From Arthrobacter sp. ATA002 (lineage in GTDB: Bacteria > Actinomycetota > Actinomycetes > Actinomycetales > Micrococcaceae): 64,000 bases of DNA. The notes beneath the pieces were generated by a model, which had not been told where the DNA came from, did no database searches, and was given only the letters and a program-made list of their open reading frames with translations. The DNA lies in contig NZ_CP114015.1 of the NCBI RefSeq assembly GCF_026898095.1, forward strand, positions 3,162,001 through 3,226,000. The letters run 5' to 3'. Positions 28,645-36,644 of this stretch are shown piece after piece. Position 1 is the stretch's first letter; every line of letters begins with the position of its first letter. A program made the translations under genes and the position numbers.

Positions 28645-29094
28645 GTGCAGACCTTCCTCCCCTATGACAGCTTCAGCCGCAGTGCCGGAGTCCTCGACCA
28701 GGCCCGGCTCGGCAAGCAGCGGGTGGAGACCCTGCAGGTGCTGCGGGCCCTGGTCATTCCGGATTACGGCTGGCAAAGCCATCCGGCAATGCGGATGTGG
28801 ATGGGGTACATACCGGCGCTCACCGCCTACGGACTCGCCATGACCCGCGAATGGGTTGCCCGCGGCCATGCCGACACTGTTTTGGAGCAGATTCTGGAGT
28901 TTGCTCCGGAGGCTGTGGACACCGAGGTCACGCTGCCGCCGTGGTTTGGTGACGCTGCCCTGCACGAGAGCCACCGGTCAAACCTCATCACAAAGTCGCC
29001 CGACTTTTACGTGCCGCGCTTCCCCGGGACCAGCGGCGGCCTGCCGTATGTGTGGCCGGAACCGGAGCACCCGGCGCTCCCTCCGAACCCGTAG
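28645..29094 (+). CDS. MSMEG_6728-type protein, pyrimidine-dimer glycosylase-like fold
   Basis: A 149-residue protein with FLPYDSFSRSAGVLDQARLG at its N-terminus (given as residues 3-22), KQRVETLQVLRAL (about 24-36) and HPAMRMWMGY (about 46-55). These are typical of the actinobacterial MSMEG_6728 family, which is related to T4 endonuclease V-like pyrimidine-dimer glycosylases. The catalytic N-terminal Thr of endonuclease V is not evident here, so activity is uncertain. GTG 28645 is the only sensible start. A short gene for a possible DNA-binding domain overlaps its end. Confidence 0.75.
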   Translation: MQTFLPYDSFSRSAGVLDQARLGKQRVETLQVLRALVIPDYGWQSHPAMRMWMGYIPALTAYGLAMTREWVARGHADTVLEQILEFAPEAVDTEVTLPPWFGDAALHESHRSNLITKSPDFYVPRFPGTSGGLPYVWPEPEHPALPPNP

Positions 29095-29438
29095 GCGACG
29101 CCCTGTGGGCTGCCCGGCCGACGCGTGATCCCAAGAGTGGGGATCCGGTGATCGAACTGCCGATGCTATCCGCGAAGGGCACTCCGGTAACGGGGAAGAA
29201 GGGTCGTCAGCTCGTGCGGTTCCTGGAGGACATGGACGACGGCGACGAGGTGGTGCTGCCGGGCGCCGACCGTTCCGTATTGAGTGTCGGCACCGTGGGG
29301 CCGGTCTCGCTGACCAACGACACCGCCAGGCGGACCGTGGCAATCAGCGGCACCATTGACCGTGCTGCTTTTCAGTACCCGGCCCTGCTGCAGGATCCCC
29401 GGACGCTGTTTAAGGTGGAGCGCCCTGCTGCTGGCTAA
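29052..29438 (+). CDS. small protein resembling N-terminal domain of modified-DNA restriction factors
   Basis: An open frame of up to 128 residues overlaps the previous gene by 43 bases; GTG 29148 is an equally possible start, giving about 96 residues. The segment KGRQLVRFLEDMDDGDEVVLPGADRSVLSVGTVGPV (about residues 50-85; motif given by position) resembles the beta-rich module found before Mrr-type nuclease domains and in PUA/EVE-like proteins, where GDxVVxP and VGxVxG are conserved. No nuclease domain follows. It may be a stand-alone sensor domain or a remnant. Codon use fits coding DNA, but the start and family assignment are tentative. Confidence 0.45.
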   Translation: MAGTGAPGAPSEPVGDALWAARPTRDPKSGDPVIELPMLSAKGTPVTGKKGRQLVRFLEDMDDGDEVVLPGADRSVLSVGTVGPVSLTNDTARRTVAISGTIDRAAFQYPALLQDPRTLFKVERPAAG

Positions 29439-29722
29439 CGGACGCCGGGATAGCGCCTCAAGTTGCCCATAGACATTGTTATTACTGAAATGGGCTCTCG
29501 CACGGTCGAGGGCAGAAGTTCTCAATCAGTACTGAAGACCCGCTGACCGTAATCATTAGGAAAGCAGTCACCCTAATGCCTGGTCCAAGTGCCCGTAATT
29601 CCCCTTGTCCCATGCCCCCACCAGTTCGCATATCCTCCCAATGTTAGGGAACTCCATAAATGAAAAATCAGGTAAAACACTGAGACATGAGCAGACCTGA
29701 GAACCCTAGGGGCGGTTTGGTT
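29439..29722. other. AT-richer non-coding boundary of the DUF6318 island
   Basis: The 284 bases between 29439 and 29722 drop in GC relative to the genes on the left. They contain no convincing open frame on either strand and mark the left edge of the lipoprotein island. No direct repeat, integrase or tRNA end was seen here. Confidence 0.5.
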
Positions 29723-30406
29723 TTAGATATTTTCGACTCGCACAGCACGCCAAGACATACCATCATGTGACGCCTCAATGAGCTGCACTATAGGTAACTG
29801 GAGACCTTCCATGGGACCATAATCAACCCCGTTAGGCCCGTAATACTCTAAATCTTTTTGACTTATTTGAATTAAGACTTGATAGTAACCCTCTGGCGTT
29901 AGGGCGAAATCTGAATGGAGATCCCTGACTTTAACCATGGAGCCAGCCATCCAATCCTCGTTTTTGAACCCTAGCCCGACGGTCGAGTAGTACACGTCGC
30001 AGACCGAACAAGGCGAAGAGCTAACAGTTCGTACCGGCCCTACATCGCCTGTTTCATATCCATAGTTGATAAGCGAATACCAGTACTCTGCGAAGGCTTC
30101 CAAACCTTCTTTGGACTCTTGCTTCGCGAGTTCCGGCATCACGGGTAACGGCACATTCTCCGCTGGGCCCTCGGCAGTTGCCGGCTTGTAAACAGCAGTA
30201 GGCGTTGGTGTCGGTGTCGCAGTGGCAGAAGTCGTTGCGCTGGGACTGGCGCTCCCCGTCGGCGAAGCGCTGGAGCTGGCCTCAGCAGCGTCGGCCCCAG
30301 GCTCACCGGAGCCGGAGCACCCGCCCAGAATCAGAACAGCGGCGATCCCGGCAGCACTTAGGCGAACGGAAACGGGAATGGCAGACAAGGCGCGAGAACG
30401 GAACAT
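29723..30406 (-). CDS. DUF6318 family lipoprotein, copy 1
   Basis: A 227-residue predicted lipoprotein. The signal peptide (about 1-25) ends in LILGGC with the lipobox cysteine. A Ser/Thr/Pro/Ala-rich linker follows (about 28-68, with TPTPTPTAVYKP), then the DUF6318 domain: PLPVMPELAKQESKEGLEAF (about 79-98), EYWYSLINYGYETGD (about 100-114), DWMAGSMVKVRD (about 145-156) and YYGPNGVDYG (about 187-196). ATG 30406 begins the signal peptide; the frame is open upstream through the conserved block. It is anchored outside the membrane. No interruption is seen in this copy. Function unknown. Confidence 0.88.
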   Translation of the reverse strand: MFRSRALSAIPVSVRLSAAGIAAVLILGGCSGSGEPGADAAEASSSASPTGSASPSATTSATATPTPTPTAVYKPATAEGPAENVPLPVMPELAKQESKEGLEAFAEYWYSLINYGYETGDVGPVRTVSSSPCSVCDVYYSTVGLGFKNEDWMAGSMVKVRDLHSDFALTPEGYYQVLIQISQKDLEYYGPNGVDYGPMEGLQLPIVQLIEASHDGMSWRAVRVENI

Positions 30407-30443
30407 CGAAGAACCCCCAGGGCAAAATGGTGGCGGACTGGAC

Positions 30444-30498
30444 GTGACGCCAATAGTACGAGGCTGCGCCACAGCATACGGAGTTATCCACAGCACGC
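30444..30498 (-). promoter_or_regulatory. conserved 55-bp upstream block, copy 1 (TTATCCACA)
   Basis: This block ends 38 bases before the copy 1 ATG and is nearly identical to 33206-33260 and clearly related to 31451-31505. It contains TTATCCACA (30484-30492), an exact DnaA-box sequence. On the gene's strand it also contains TACTAT and TTGGCGTCAC, which could be promoter elements. Its location before all three DUF6318 genes suggests a shared promoter or regulator site. Confidence 0.6.
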
Positions 30499-30694
30499 AG
30501 AACCCGTTAACTGTCAGGACGAGTAGATTCAGACGTGCGCAGCCCGCGCCCTCTAGCGGCTACAAAGCCAACCGAAGCCATGAACTCTGCAATTAGTCGT
30601 CCCCCGCAGAGAAATCACAATTCTTATATTTAATACGTATGAGTCGGCGCGTCACCCACTGCACCGCCGAACATTTGTAAACATAATCGTCTTT

Positions 30695-31410
30695 CTATAT
30701 ATTCTCGACAAGCATGGCATGCCAATAATTATTCTGATATGACGCTTCGATTAACTGTACTATCGGTGACTGAATTCCATCTGATGGCCCATAATCAACA
30801 CCTCCCGGTCCGTAGTACTCCAACTCCTCTTGGGTGATCTGGATAAGTACTTGGTAGGACCCGCTCGGTGTCAATATAAAGTCCGAGTGAACATCCCGCA
30901 CGTCGACAAAGGATCCTGCCATCCAATCTTGGTCATCGAAACCGGATTCCAATAACGAATAAAAATGTTCACCAACAGAACAACCGCTGCCGCTAATCGC
31001 TTTAAGCGGCTCAGGATCCCCTGTTTCGTACCCATAATCGACCAGCGCATACCAGTACTCCGCGAATGCCTCCAGGCCTTCCTTCGACTTCTCTTTCGCT
31101 ACCACTGGCATCACAGGCAAAGGAACATTCTCCGCAGGGGCTTCCGCAGTTGCCTGCTTATAAACAGCAGTAGGCGTAGGCGCCACAGTGGGGGAAGCCG
31201 TGGGGGAAGCCGTGGGGAAGCCGTGGGGGAAGCCGACTCGCTGAGGCTGGCGCTCCCGGCCGGCGAAGCACTGGAAGATCGATTTTCCGCAGCAGCCGCG
31301 TCAGGCTCACCGGAACCCGAACACCCGCCCATCACCAGAACAGCCGCGACCCCGGCGGCACTGAGGCGAACGGAATTGCGAACGGCAGACAAGACGCTCG
31401 AACTGATCAT
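30695..31410 (-). CDS. DUF6318 family lipoprotein, copy 2 (frameshifted)
   Basis: About 238 residues. The signal peptide from ATG 31410 ends in VLVMGGC. A linker is encoded by four copies of a 12-base repeat (Ala-Ser-Pro-Thr). The DUF6318 domain follows: PLPVMPVVAKEKSKEGLEAF, EYWYALVDYGYETGD, DWMAGSFVDVRD and YYGPGGVDYG, as in copy 1. The third repeat unit at 31212-31222 is 11 bases long, one G short, and this is exactly where the frame breaks. Either a sequencing slip or real slipped-strand variation could explain it. Copies 1, 2 and 3 differ most in the C-terminal half. Confidence 0.85.
31188..31234. repeat. 12-bp tandem repeat in DUF6318 copy 2 linker
   Basis: The unit GTGGGGGAAGCC occurs at 31188-31199, 31200-31211, 31212-31222 (one G missing) and 31223-31234. 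It codes in frame for an Ala-Ser-Pro-Thr linker on the minus strand. A one-base loss in the third unit causes the frameshift, so the repeat is a candidate contingency locus or a sequencing error spot. Confidence 0.8.
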
Positions 31411-31450
31411 CGAGATACTCCCCCGGGGCAGAAATGGAGCGGGAAAGGAT

Positions 31451-31505
31451 GTGACGCCAATAGTACGTAACTACGCCACCGGATACGGAGTTATCCACAG
31501 CACGC
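31451..31505 (-). promoter_or_regulatory. conserved 55-bp upstream block, copy 2 (TTATCCACA)
   Basis: This is the diverged member of the block family. GTGACGCCAATAGTACG and GGAGTTATCCACAGCACGC are unchanged, while the middle has several substitutions. TTATCCACA lies at 31491-31499. Conservation of both ends with a varied centre argues for constraint and not just recent duplication. Confidence 0.6.
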
Positions 31506-31577
31506 CAGAGGTAATCGTAAACCGTCTGGAATAAGTGGGCTCAGACGAGTCCACTCATTCGCCTATCGCCACCGGCA

Positions 31578-32481
31578 CTAACAACCGAAGCCAGCGGGAT
31601 TCACGAGGCAGTCGTCCGCGACATTGCGTGATTCTGACTTCCAGACTCGAATACTGACCGGCTCAGATGGAATCGATGCACGACCATCGATGGGCACCAT
31701 TGGGCCCCCATTTATGGAGTACTCCCCGAGAAGTAAACGATTACAGACGCCTGGTAATCACCTGTTGCTTGGTATTGATGACTCGTGTCAGTCCTCTCAC
31801 CCCAGCGCTCTTGCGGCAAGGGGGCACCAGGGAAAGGTGCGGGACCGTATGCGATCCCGTCGCCATAAATCCATTCAAATTCTGTAGGTCTAGCGACAAT
31901 TGTAATATTTTGCTCAAAGAGGACAAAGTCGAAGACTTGGTCGGCAGCGTCAACATAGAAATTTGTGTGCGTCCCGATTAGAGTATGAGGACTAGGCTGC
32001 AACTCGAGCAAGCTTGGAGCTATTGGCCGGGATTGGAATTCCGATAGAATAGAATCCCTTATCTGATCACCAATGTCGACCGGTTTTTCAGCATAAATGC
32101 AAGAAAGTGGCGGATCCATTGGTCGCCACTGTTCACCACTGTTCTTTAAACGCAAGAACCAGTAGACAAGCCTGCCTCTTTCTCCTGCGGTACATTTCCC
32201 TCATTTTCTGCAAGGCATGCAATATCTCCAGCGTCGTCGGACCAACATTTGTATTCAAACATATATTCGTTGGGATCATCTGGAATTCCAATATTAATCG
32301 GACCCCAAGCTCCGGACCCAGGGATCTGGTAATATCCGCCAACATATACATCGTCGTCGTCAAACCCGCCACCGCCTTCGCCGCCACCATCTTTGGCTGA
32401 AGCCAGTGGAACATTTATAAATACTAGAATAAAAGCTAGCGTCGATACAATCCAACTGCGGCGTATACCCTTGTTGTTCAT
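31578..32481 (-). CDS. secreted PKD-like protein encoded with DUF6318 copy 3 (two frameshifts)
   Basis: About 301 residues when repaired. ATG 32481 overlaps the stop of DUF6318 copy 3 by 4 bases (ATGA). Signal peptide: residues 1-27 (STLAFILVFINVPLASA). An acidic/glycine-rich stretch follows with GGGFDDDD. A cysteine pair region (CWSDDAGDIAC) is near 85-95. The break at 32148-32150 is one missing T, after which LKNSGEQWRPMDPPLSC continues. The PKD-like part has FEWIYGDG and DTSHQYQATGDYQASVIVYF (about 195-245). The second break at 31724-31727 restores GEYSINGGPMVPIDG and the end SESRNVADDCLVNPAGFGC. It is exported; function unknown. Codon use is more AT-rich than in flanking genes. Confidence 0.75.
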
Positions 32482-33169
32482 TTCATAGTCACCACACGAG
32501 TCGCCTGCCAACGATCCCCCAAATACGACGCCTCAATCATTTGGACAGTAATGTCTTCAATTCCGTCATCTACACTATAGACTACATTAGCGGGACCACG
32601 ATATTCGAGGCGATCTTGCCGTATATTCGCAAGAACTTGGTAGAGTCCATCCGCTGTCAGAATAAAGTCAGAGTGGTTCGTAAGAACCTCAATCTTCCCC
32701 CCAACGATCCAATCTTCATCGGCGTATCCATTACCCACCATACGGTAGAAACTTCTACAAACGACGCAGTCAGATCCACTAATTTCTTCTATCGGTTGAG
32801 TATTTCCCGTTTCGAAACCATAGTTGATTAGCGCATACCAATAGTTTAGGAATGCCTCCAGGCCTTCCTTTGACTTCTCCTTCGCAAGCTCCGGCATCAC
32901 CGGCAGCGGCACATTCTCCGCGGGCCCTCGGCAGTGGCCGGCTTGTAGACAGCAGTAGGCGTTGGTGTCGGCGTTGCCGTGGGACTAGGCGTCGCACTGG
33001 GGATGGCGCTCCCGCTCGACGAAGCACTGACAGAGCTGTTCTCGGCAGCCTCAGCCTCAGGCTCGCCACCGGAGCCGGAACACCCGCCCAACACCAGAAC
33101 AGCGGCGACCCCGGCAGCACTGAGGTGAACGGAAACAGGTACGGAAGACAAGGCGCGAGAACGGAACAT
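32478..33169 (-). CDS. DUF6318 family lipoprotein, copy 3 (frameshifted)
   Basis: About 230 residues, starting at ATG 33169. The signal peptide and linker are nearly identical to copy 1 (lipobox VLVLGGC, then TPTPTPTAVYKPATAEGP). The frame breaks at 32922-32924 (one C of a run missing) and resumes with AENVPLPVMPELAKEKSKEGLEAF-type sequence. The C-terminal domain diverges from copies 1 and 2: NYWYALINYGFETGN, CVVCRSFYRMVGNGYADEDW and YRGPANVVYSVDDG. This half is AT-richer. It is translationally coupled to the PKD-like gene by a 4-base overlap, so the two products probably act together at the cell surface. Confidence 0.85.
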
Positions 33170-33205
33170 CGAAGAACCCCAGGGCAAAATGGTGCGGGAC
33201 TGGAC

Positions 33206-33260
33206 GTGACGCCAATAGTACGAGGCTGCGCCACAGCATACGGAGTTATCCACAGCACGC
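33206..33260 (-). promoter_or_regulatory. conserved 55-bp upstream block, copy 3 (TTATCCACA)
   Basis: This block is practically identical to the block before copy 1 over its whole length. The similarity extends through the start codons into the signal peptide region (30387-30500 versus 33149-33262). TTATCCACA is at 33246-33254. It marks a recent duplication or gene conversion between copies 1 and 3. Confidence 0.65.
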
Positions 33261-33306
33261 CAGAGGAACCGCGAAAAGAGCCTCACAACGGTGCGGCTCC
33301 CCGCAG

Positions 33307-33953
33307 TCAGTCCACATCCCGCAGGGACACCAGCATCCGCTTTATGTCGCGGAATTCGTCGCTGTTCCCGTAGGCCTCAGCCCCATCAAGATAGGACTGC
33401 CCGGAGGCAACTTCCTCCGACGGGTACTCCCCGGCGAAACGGCCGCCGCTGGATTCCGTAAAGGTGAAGAAATCGAAAAGGCCGCACTGGCCCCGGTCGC
33501 CGGTCTCGCTGATGACGGCATAGGTGGCAACGGGCCCGCCCCGCTCCGGAGTGGAGGGGCAACGGAATGGTACACAAAGCGCTGCTCGGTGCCCTGCACC
33601 GAGTCCAGTTCGGGCATCGGCTCACTGTCATATTCCGTGTACTGGACAGCTTCATCGGGGTCCGAGCACACGAGATCGGCAATGATTCCGGTATCCAGCT
33701 GGGCGATCAGCTCTCCCCCGGCGTCGTGCACCTGGAGGGAGACACCTCCGGCGGGATCGTTGGCCAGCGGCTCGACCGTCTCAACCGTCCAGTCCCCGCG
33801 GTGCTCAAAGGCCAGGGAACCGTCCGGGGTTATGTAGGAAGCCCAGGATTCCGGGGCATTGGAGCTGTCACCGGTGCCCGAGGGACCGGCGCAGGATGTC
33901 ATACTGAGCACAAGCAGCGTCGCCGCCGCCAGCGTGGTGTTACGGTATCTCAC
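33307..33953 (-). CDS. putative lipoprotein of unknown function (frameshifted)
   Basis: A predicted lipoprotein of about 215 residues. GTG 33953, with GGGAG 7-8 bases upstream, starts a signal peptide ending in LLVLSMTSC. The mature part has SWASYITPDGSLAFEHRGDW (about 37-56) and GELIAQLDTGIIADL. The frame breaks at about 33539-33542 (one G of a run missing on the coding strand). The other frame then gives PVATYAVISETGDRGQCGLFDFF and ends LVSLRDVD at 33307. I do not recognise the family. It lies between the DUF6318 island and the Stealth gene and has normal high GC. Confidence 0.75.
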
Positions 33954-34154
33954 ATCAGCTCCCGGAGACGTCCGCGCTAGCATCCAATGCTACTCAGCAG
34001 CGGCACCCGCGCCCAGAGCATCCGGTTTATCCGGGAAGCGGCCCTCATATTCGGACCGTAGGCAGGCCAGCAGTACCCCTATAGTGCAGCGCCGCACGAG
34101 CCGCGCACTTTCGCCGCGGCCTCCGTCCCCGCACACGACTTACTGGAGGTTCCG

Positions 34155-35748
34155 ATTACAGATATAGCAGCAGAACACGATGTCTACTTCGGCACCCCCG
34201 AACCCGAGCATGAGAGCGAAGACCTCCAAACCGCTTCGCTGGCCGTCATCCAGCGGGTGGAACACCGGCCCGACGTCGTTAAGGTCAAGGGCCGCCTGAC
34301 CCTGATGGACACAGGCCTGACCCCCAACCAGGCCATGGTCGAGGATCTGCTGTTTGTCCGAAAAGTGCTGGAAAACGCCGGTATCGCGTATCTGCTGGTG
34401 CGCGGCAACGACCAGCGCCCGGTCATCGCCGTCGATCTGGCCCACCGGAACGAACTGCGCCGCGCCATGGTGGAGGCCTGCCGGGAGGAACCCTTCTACG
34501 CCCGCAGCGTGGATACAAAGAAGACCCGGACGCTGCTGATTGCCGACGGCGAACTCGCCCTCGGACAGGTCCCGGATCATCCGGGTGTACCGGCCCCGGG
34601 CGGTCAGCGGCACAAACCTGACTTTCGGCCCGTCGGCCGGTGTCCAGCTGGAACTCTGGGACCTGACCGGCCCGGAAATCACGCTTCCCGTGGAGAACTC
34701 GCTGACGCGCCGCACCCTTCCGGCCAGCGAGGTAGTGCGCGGCACGGTGGAAAAGCACGGACTGACCTGGCCGACCATCGAGAACATGTTCGCCGACCAC
34801 GCCACGGACATCGACTTTGACGTTGACCTCGTCTTTTCCTGGGTGGACGGCAGCTCGGCCGAGTATCAGGCCGCCCGGGCGGCACGGATGAAGGACGCCG
34901 TCGTCGGCGAGGGAGACGACCACGAGGCCCGCTTCCGCCACATCAACGAACTCAAGTACGCCCTGCGCTCGGTGTACATGTTCGCACCGTGGATCCGCCG
35001 GATTTTTATCGCCACGGATTCTGCGCGTCCGGATTGGCTGGCCGACCATCCCTCGGTGACCTTTGTGCGCGCCGAGGAGCACTTCAAGGACCCCTCCGTC
35101 CTGCCCACGCACAACTCGCAGGCCGTGGAGTCCCAGCTCCAGCACATCCCCGGTCTGGCGGAGCATTTCCTGTATTCCAACGACGATATGTTCTTCGGCC
35201 GGCCGGTGGCTCCGGACCTGTTCTTCTCCCCCGGCGGGATTACCAAGTTCATCGAGGCCAGCACCCGGATTGGCCTCGGCGCCAACGATTCGGAGCGCAG
35301 CGGTTTCGAGAACGCCGCCCGGGTGAACCGCCGCCTGCTGTGGGAACGGTTCGGCCGGATCACCACGCGGCACCTCGAGCATGCGGCAGCGCCGCTGCGC
35401 CGGAGCGTGCTGCTGGAAATGGAAAACGAGTTCCCGAACGAATTCGCCGCCACGGCGGCGAGCCGGTTCCGGGCTAAGGACAACATCTCGGTCACCAACT
35501 CGCTCTACCACTACTACGCGCTGCTCACGGGGCGGGCCGTGACGCAGGAAACAGCGAAAGTGAAGTATGTGGACACCACGTCCTACGCGGGTCTGAAGAT
35601 AATGGACAAGCTGCTGGCCAAACGGAACATGGACCTGTTCTGCCTCAACGACGGCAGCTTCCCGGAAGTCCCCGCAGAGGAGCGTGCCGAACGCGTTACC
35701 GCTTTCCTGGAGAAGTTCTTTCCGATCAAGGCCCCTTGGGAGAAGTAG
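34155..35748 (+). CDS. Stealth family capsular-polysaccharide-type phosphotransferase (frameshifted, start unclear)
   Basis: Stealth proteins transfer hexose-1-phosphate to build phosphate-linked surface polysaccharides. All four conserved regions are visible. CR1 is DVDLVFSWVDGSSAEY. CR2 is FRHINELKYALRSVYMFAPW, followed by the DDMFFGRP metal site (SNDDMFF). CR3 has LEHAAAPLRRSVLLEMENEF and DNISVTNSLYHYYALLTGRA. CR4 is the end FLEKFFPIKAPWEK. The frame shifts at about 34565-34570 (one extra or two missing bases). Upstream the frame is open to 34062 but has no ATG or GTG; a GGAGG at 34145-34149 points to ATT 34155 as initiation, which is either a rare start or a base error. About 530 residues. 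Confidence 0.82.
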
Positions 35749-36472
35749 CTAGGTCAGGAATCCGCGCAGCAGCCGCGCGGTTCCTTCCAAATGCACGACG
35801 GCGGCGGCCTCCGCCCCGGGCCCGTCACCGCGCAGCACGGCCTCGGCGAGCTCCCGGTGCTGGGCCTGCGAATGGTCCAGATTCGTTTGGAGCAGGGGAA
35901 TCCGGTCCAGCAGGTCACTGATCCGTGACCGGGTGTCCGCGACGGCGGCGATCAGGCTTGGCGAGCCGGTCAGCTCCGCGACGGCAATGTGGAACCGGGA
36001 ATCCTTGGGCCGGAAGGTCTCGGTGCCGGCGTCGTCCACTTCCGCCAGCATGGCAAGGAGGTGGGCCCGGGCCGCGGGAGCCAGCGTCGCTTCGGCCGCC
36101 AGCCTTGCCGCCGCCGGTTCGACCACCTGCCGGAACAGCAGGACGTCTTCGACGTCCCGGACAAAGGTGTCCTGTTCCGGGTCCCGGTCCTGGGCAGGGG
36201 TTCCGGTAATACGGGCGCCGCGAACGTTCCCCCGTACCGGCCCCGCCGCGACAGGAGATATCCGGCGCCCTGCAGTTCCGCGAGCGCATCGCGCAGCGTG
36301 GCCCGTGAAACCCCAAGCTGTCCGGCCAGCTCCCGCTCGGCCGGCAGCTTGATCCGGCCGAATAGATGCCCAGCTTAAGCCCCTGGAGCAGACGCTCCAC
36401 GGTCTCTTCGAAGGCGTTCCCCGTACGGACCGGCGGCACCAGCGCCACCGGGTCGAAGTGCTGCGGTTTCAT
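35749..36472 (-). CDS. GntR/FadR-type transcriptional regulator (two frameshifts)
   Basis: A regulator of about 241 residues. An N-terminal winged helix with LPAERELAGQLGVSRATLRD and LAELQGAGYLLSRRGRYGG (about 43-80) precedes an FCD effector domain with DVLLFRQVVEPAAARLAAEAT (about 110-130) and HSQAQHRELAEAVLRGD near the end. The frame breaks at about 36361 (one base missing) and again at 36213-36215 (one C missing). The gene is divergent from the amine-permease operon, so it most likely controls it, probably as a repressor released by a pathway intermediate. ATG 36472. Confidence 0.85.
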
Positions 36473-36535
36473 GGCGCGAGTCTAGCCCTGAATGTCCTGG
36501 AATCAGACCAGTCAAACTTTGCTTTGCGCAGGCTC

Positions 36536-36566
36536 TTGACCACTGATCCGTGGAGCGTCAGACTAA
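36536..36566 (+). promoter_or_regulatory. candidate promoter of the amine-utilisation operon
   Basis: TTGACC at 36536-36541 could serve as -35. GACTAA at 36561-36566 is a weak -10 with a 19-base spacer. A purely visual assignment, consistent with the divergent arrangement and the nearby palindrome. Confidence 0.3.
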
Positions 36567-36577
36567 GCCGCAAAATC

Positions 36578-36597
36578 ATGGACTAAAAACAGTCCAT
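36578..36597. promoter_or_regulatory. perfect palindrome, candidate GntR operator
   Basis: ATGGACT-N6-AGTCCAT is an exact inverted repeat (7-base arms) located 47 bases before the permease ATG and just downstream of the candidate promoter. A second imperfect dyad, CTGG-N7-CCAG, lies at 36497-36511. Either could bind the divergently encoded GntR protein. Confidence 0.5.
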
Positions 36598-36644
36598 TGG
36601 CCTCTCCCATTGCTCCCGCTCCCCTTCCACAAAAGGAAACCGGC

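Noticed and set aside
30484..33254. TTATCCACA boxes as part of a replication origin
   Set aside because: There is one box per duplicated block, spaced 1-2 kb apart. No dnaA, dnaN or AT-rich unwinding region with clustered boxes is present, so an oriC is not supported.
29439..33300. Prophage or transposon origin of the AT-richer island
   Set aside because: No integrase, transposase, terminal repeats or tRNA attachment site was found. The base composition supports foreign origin, but the vehicle cannot be shown.
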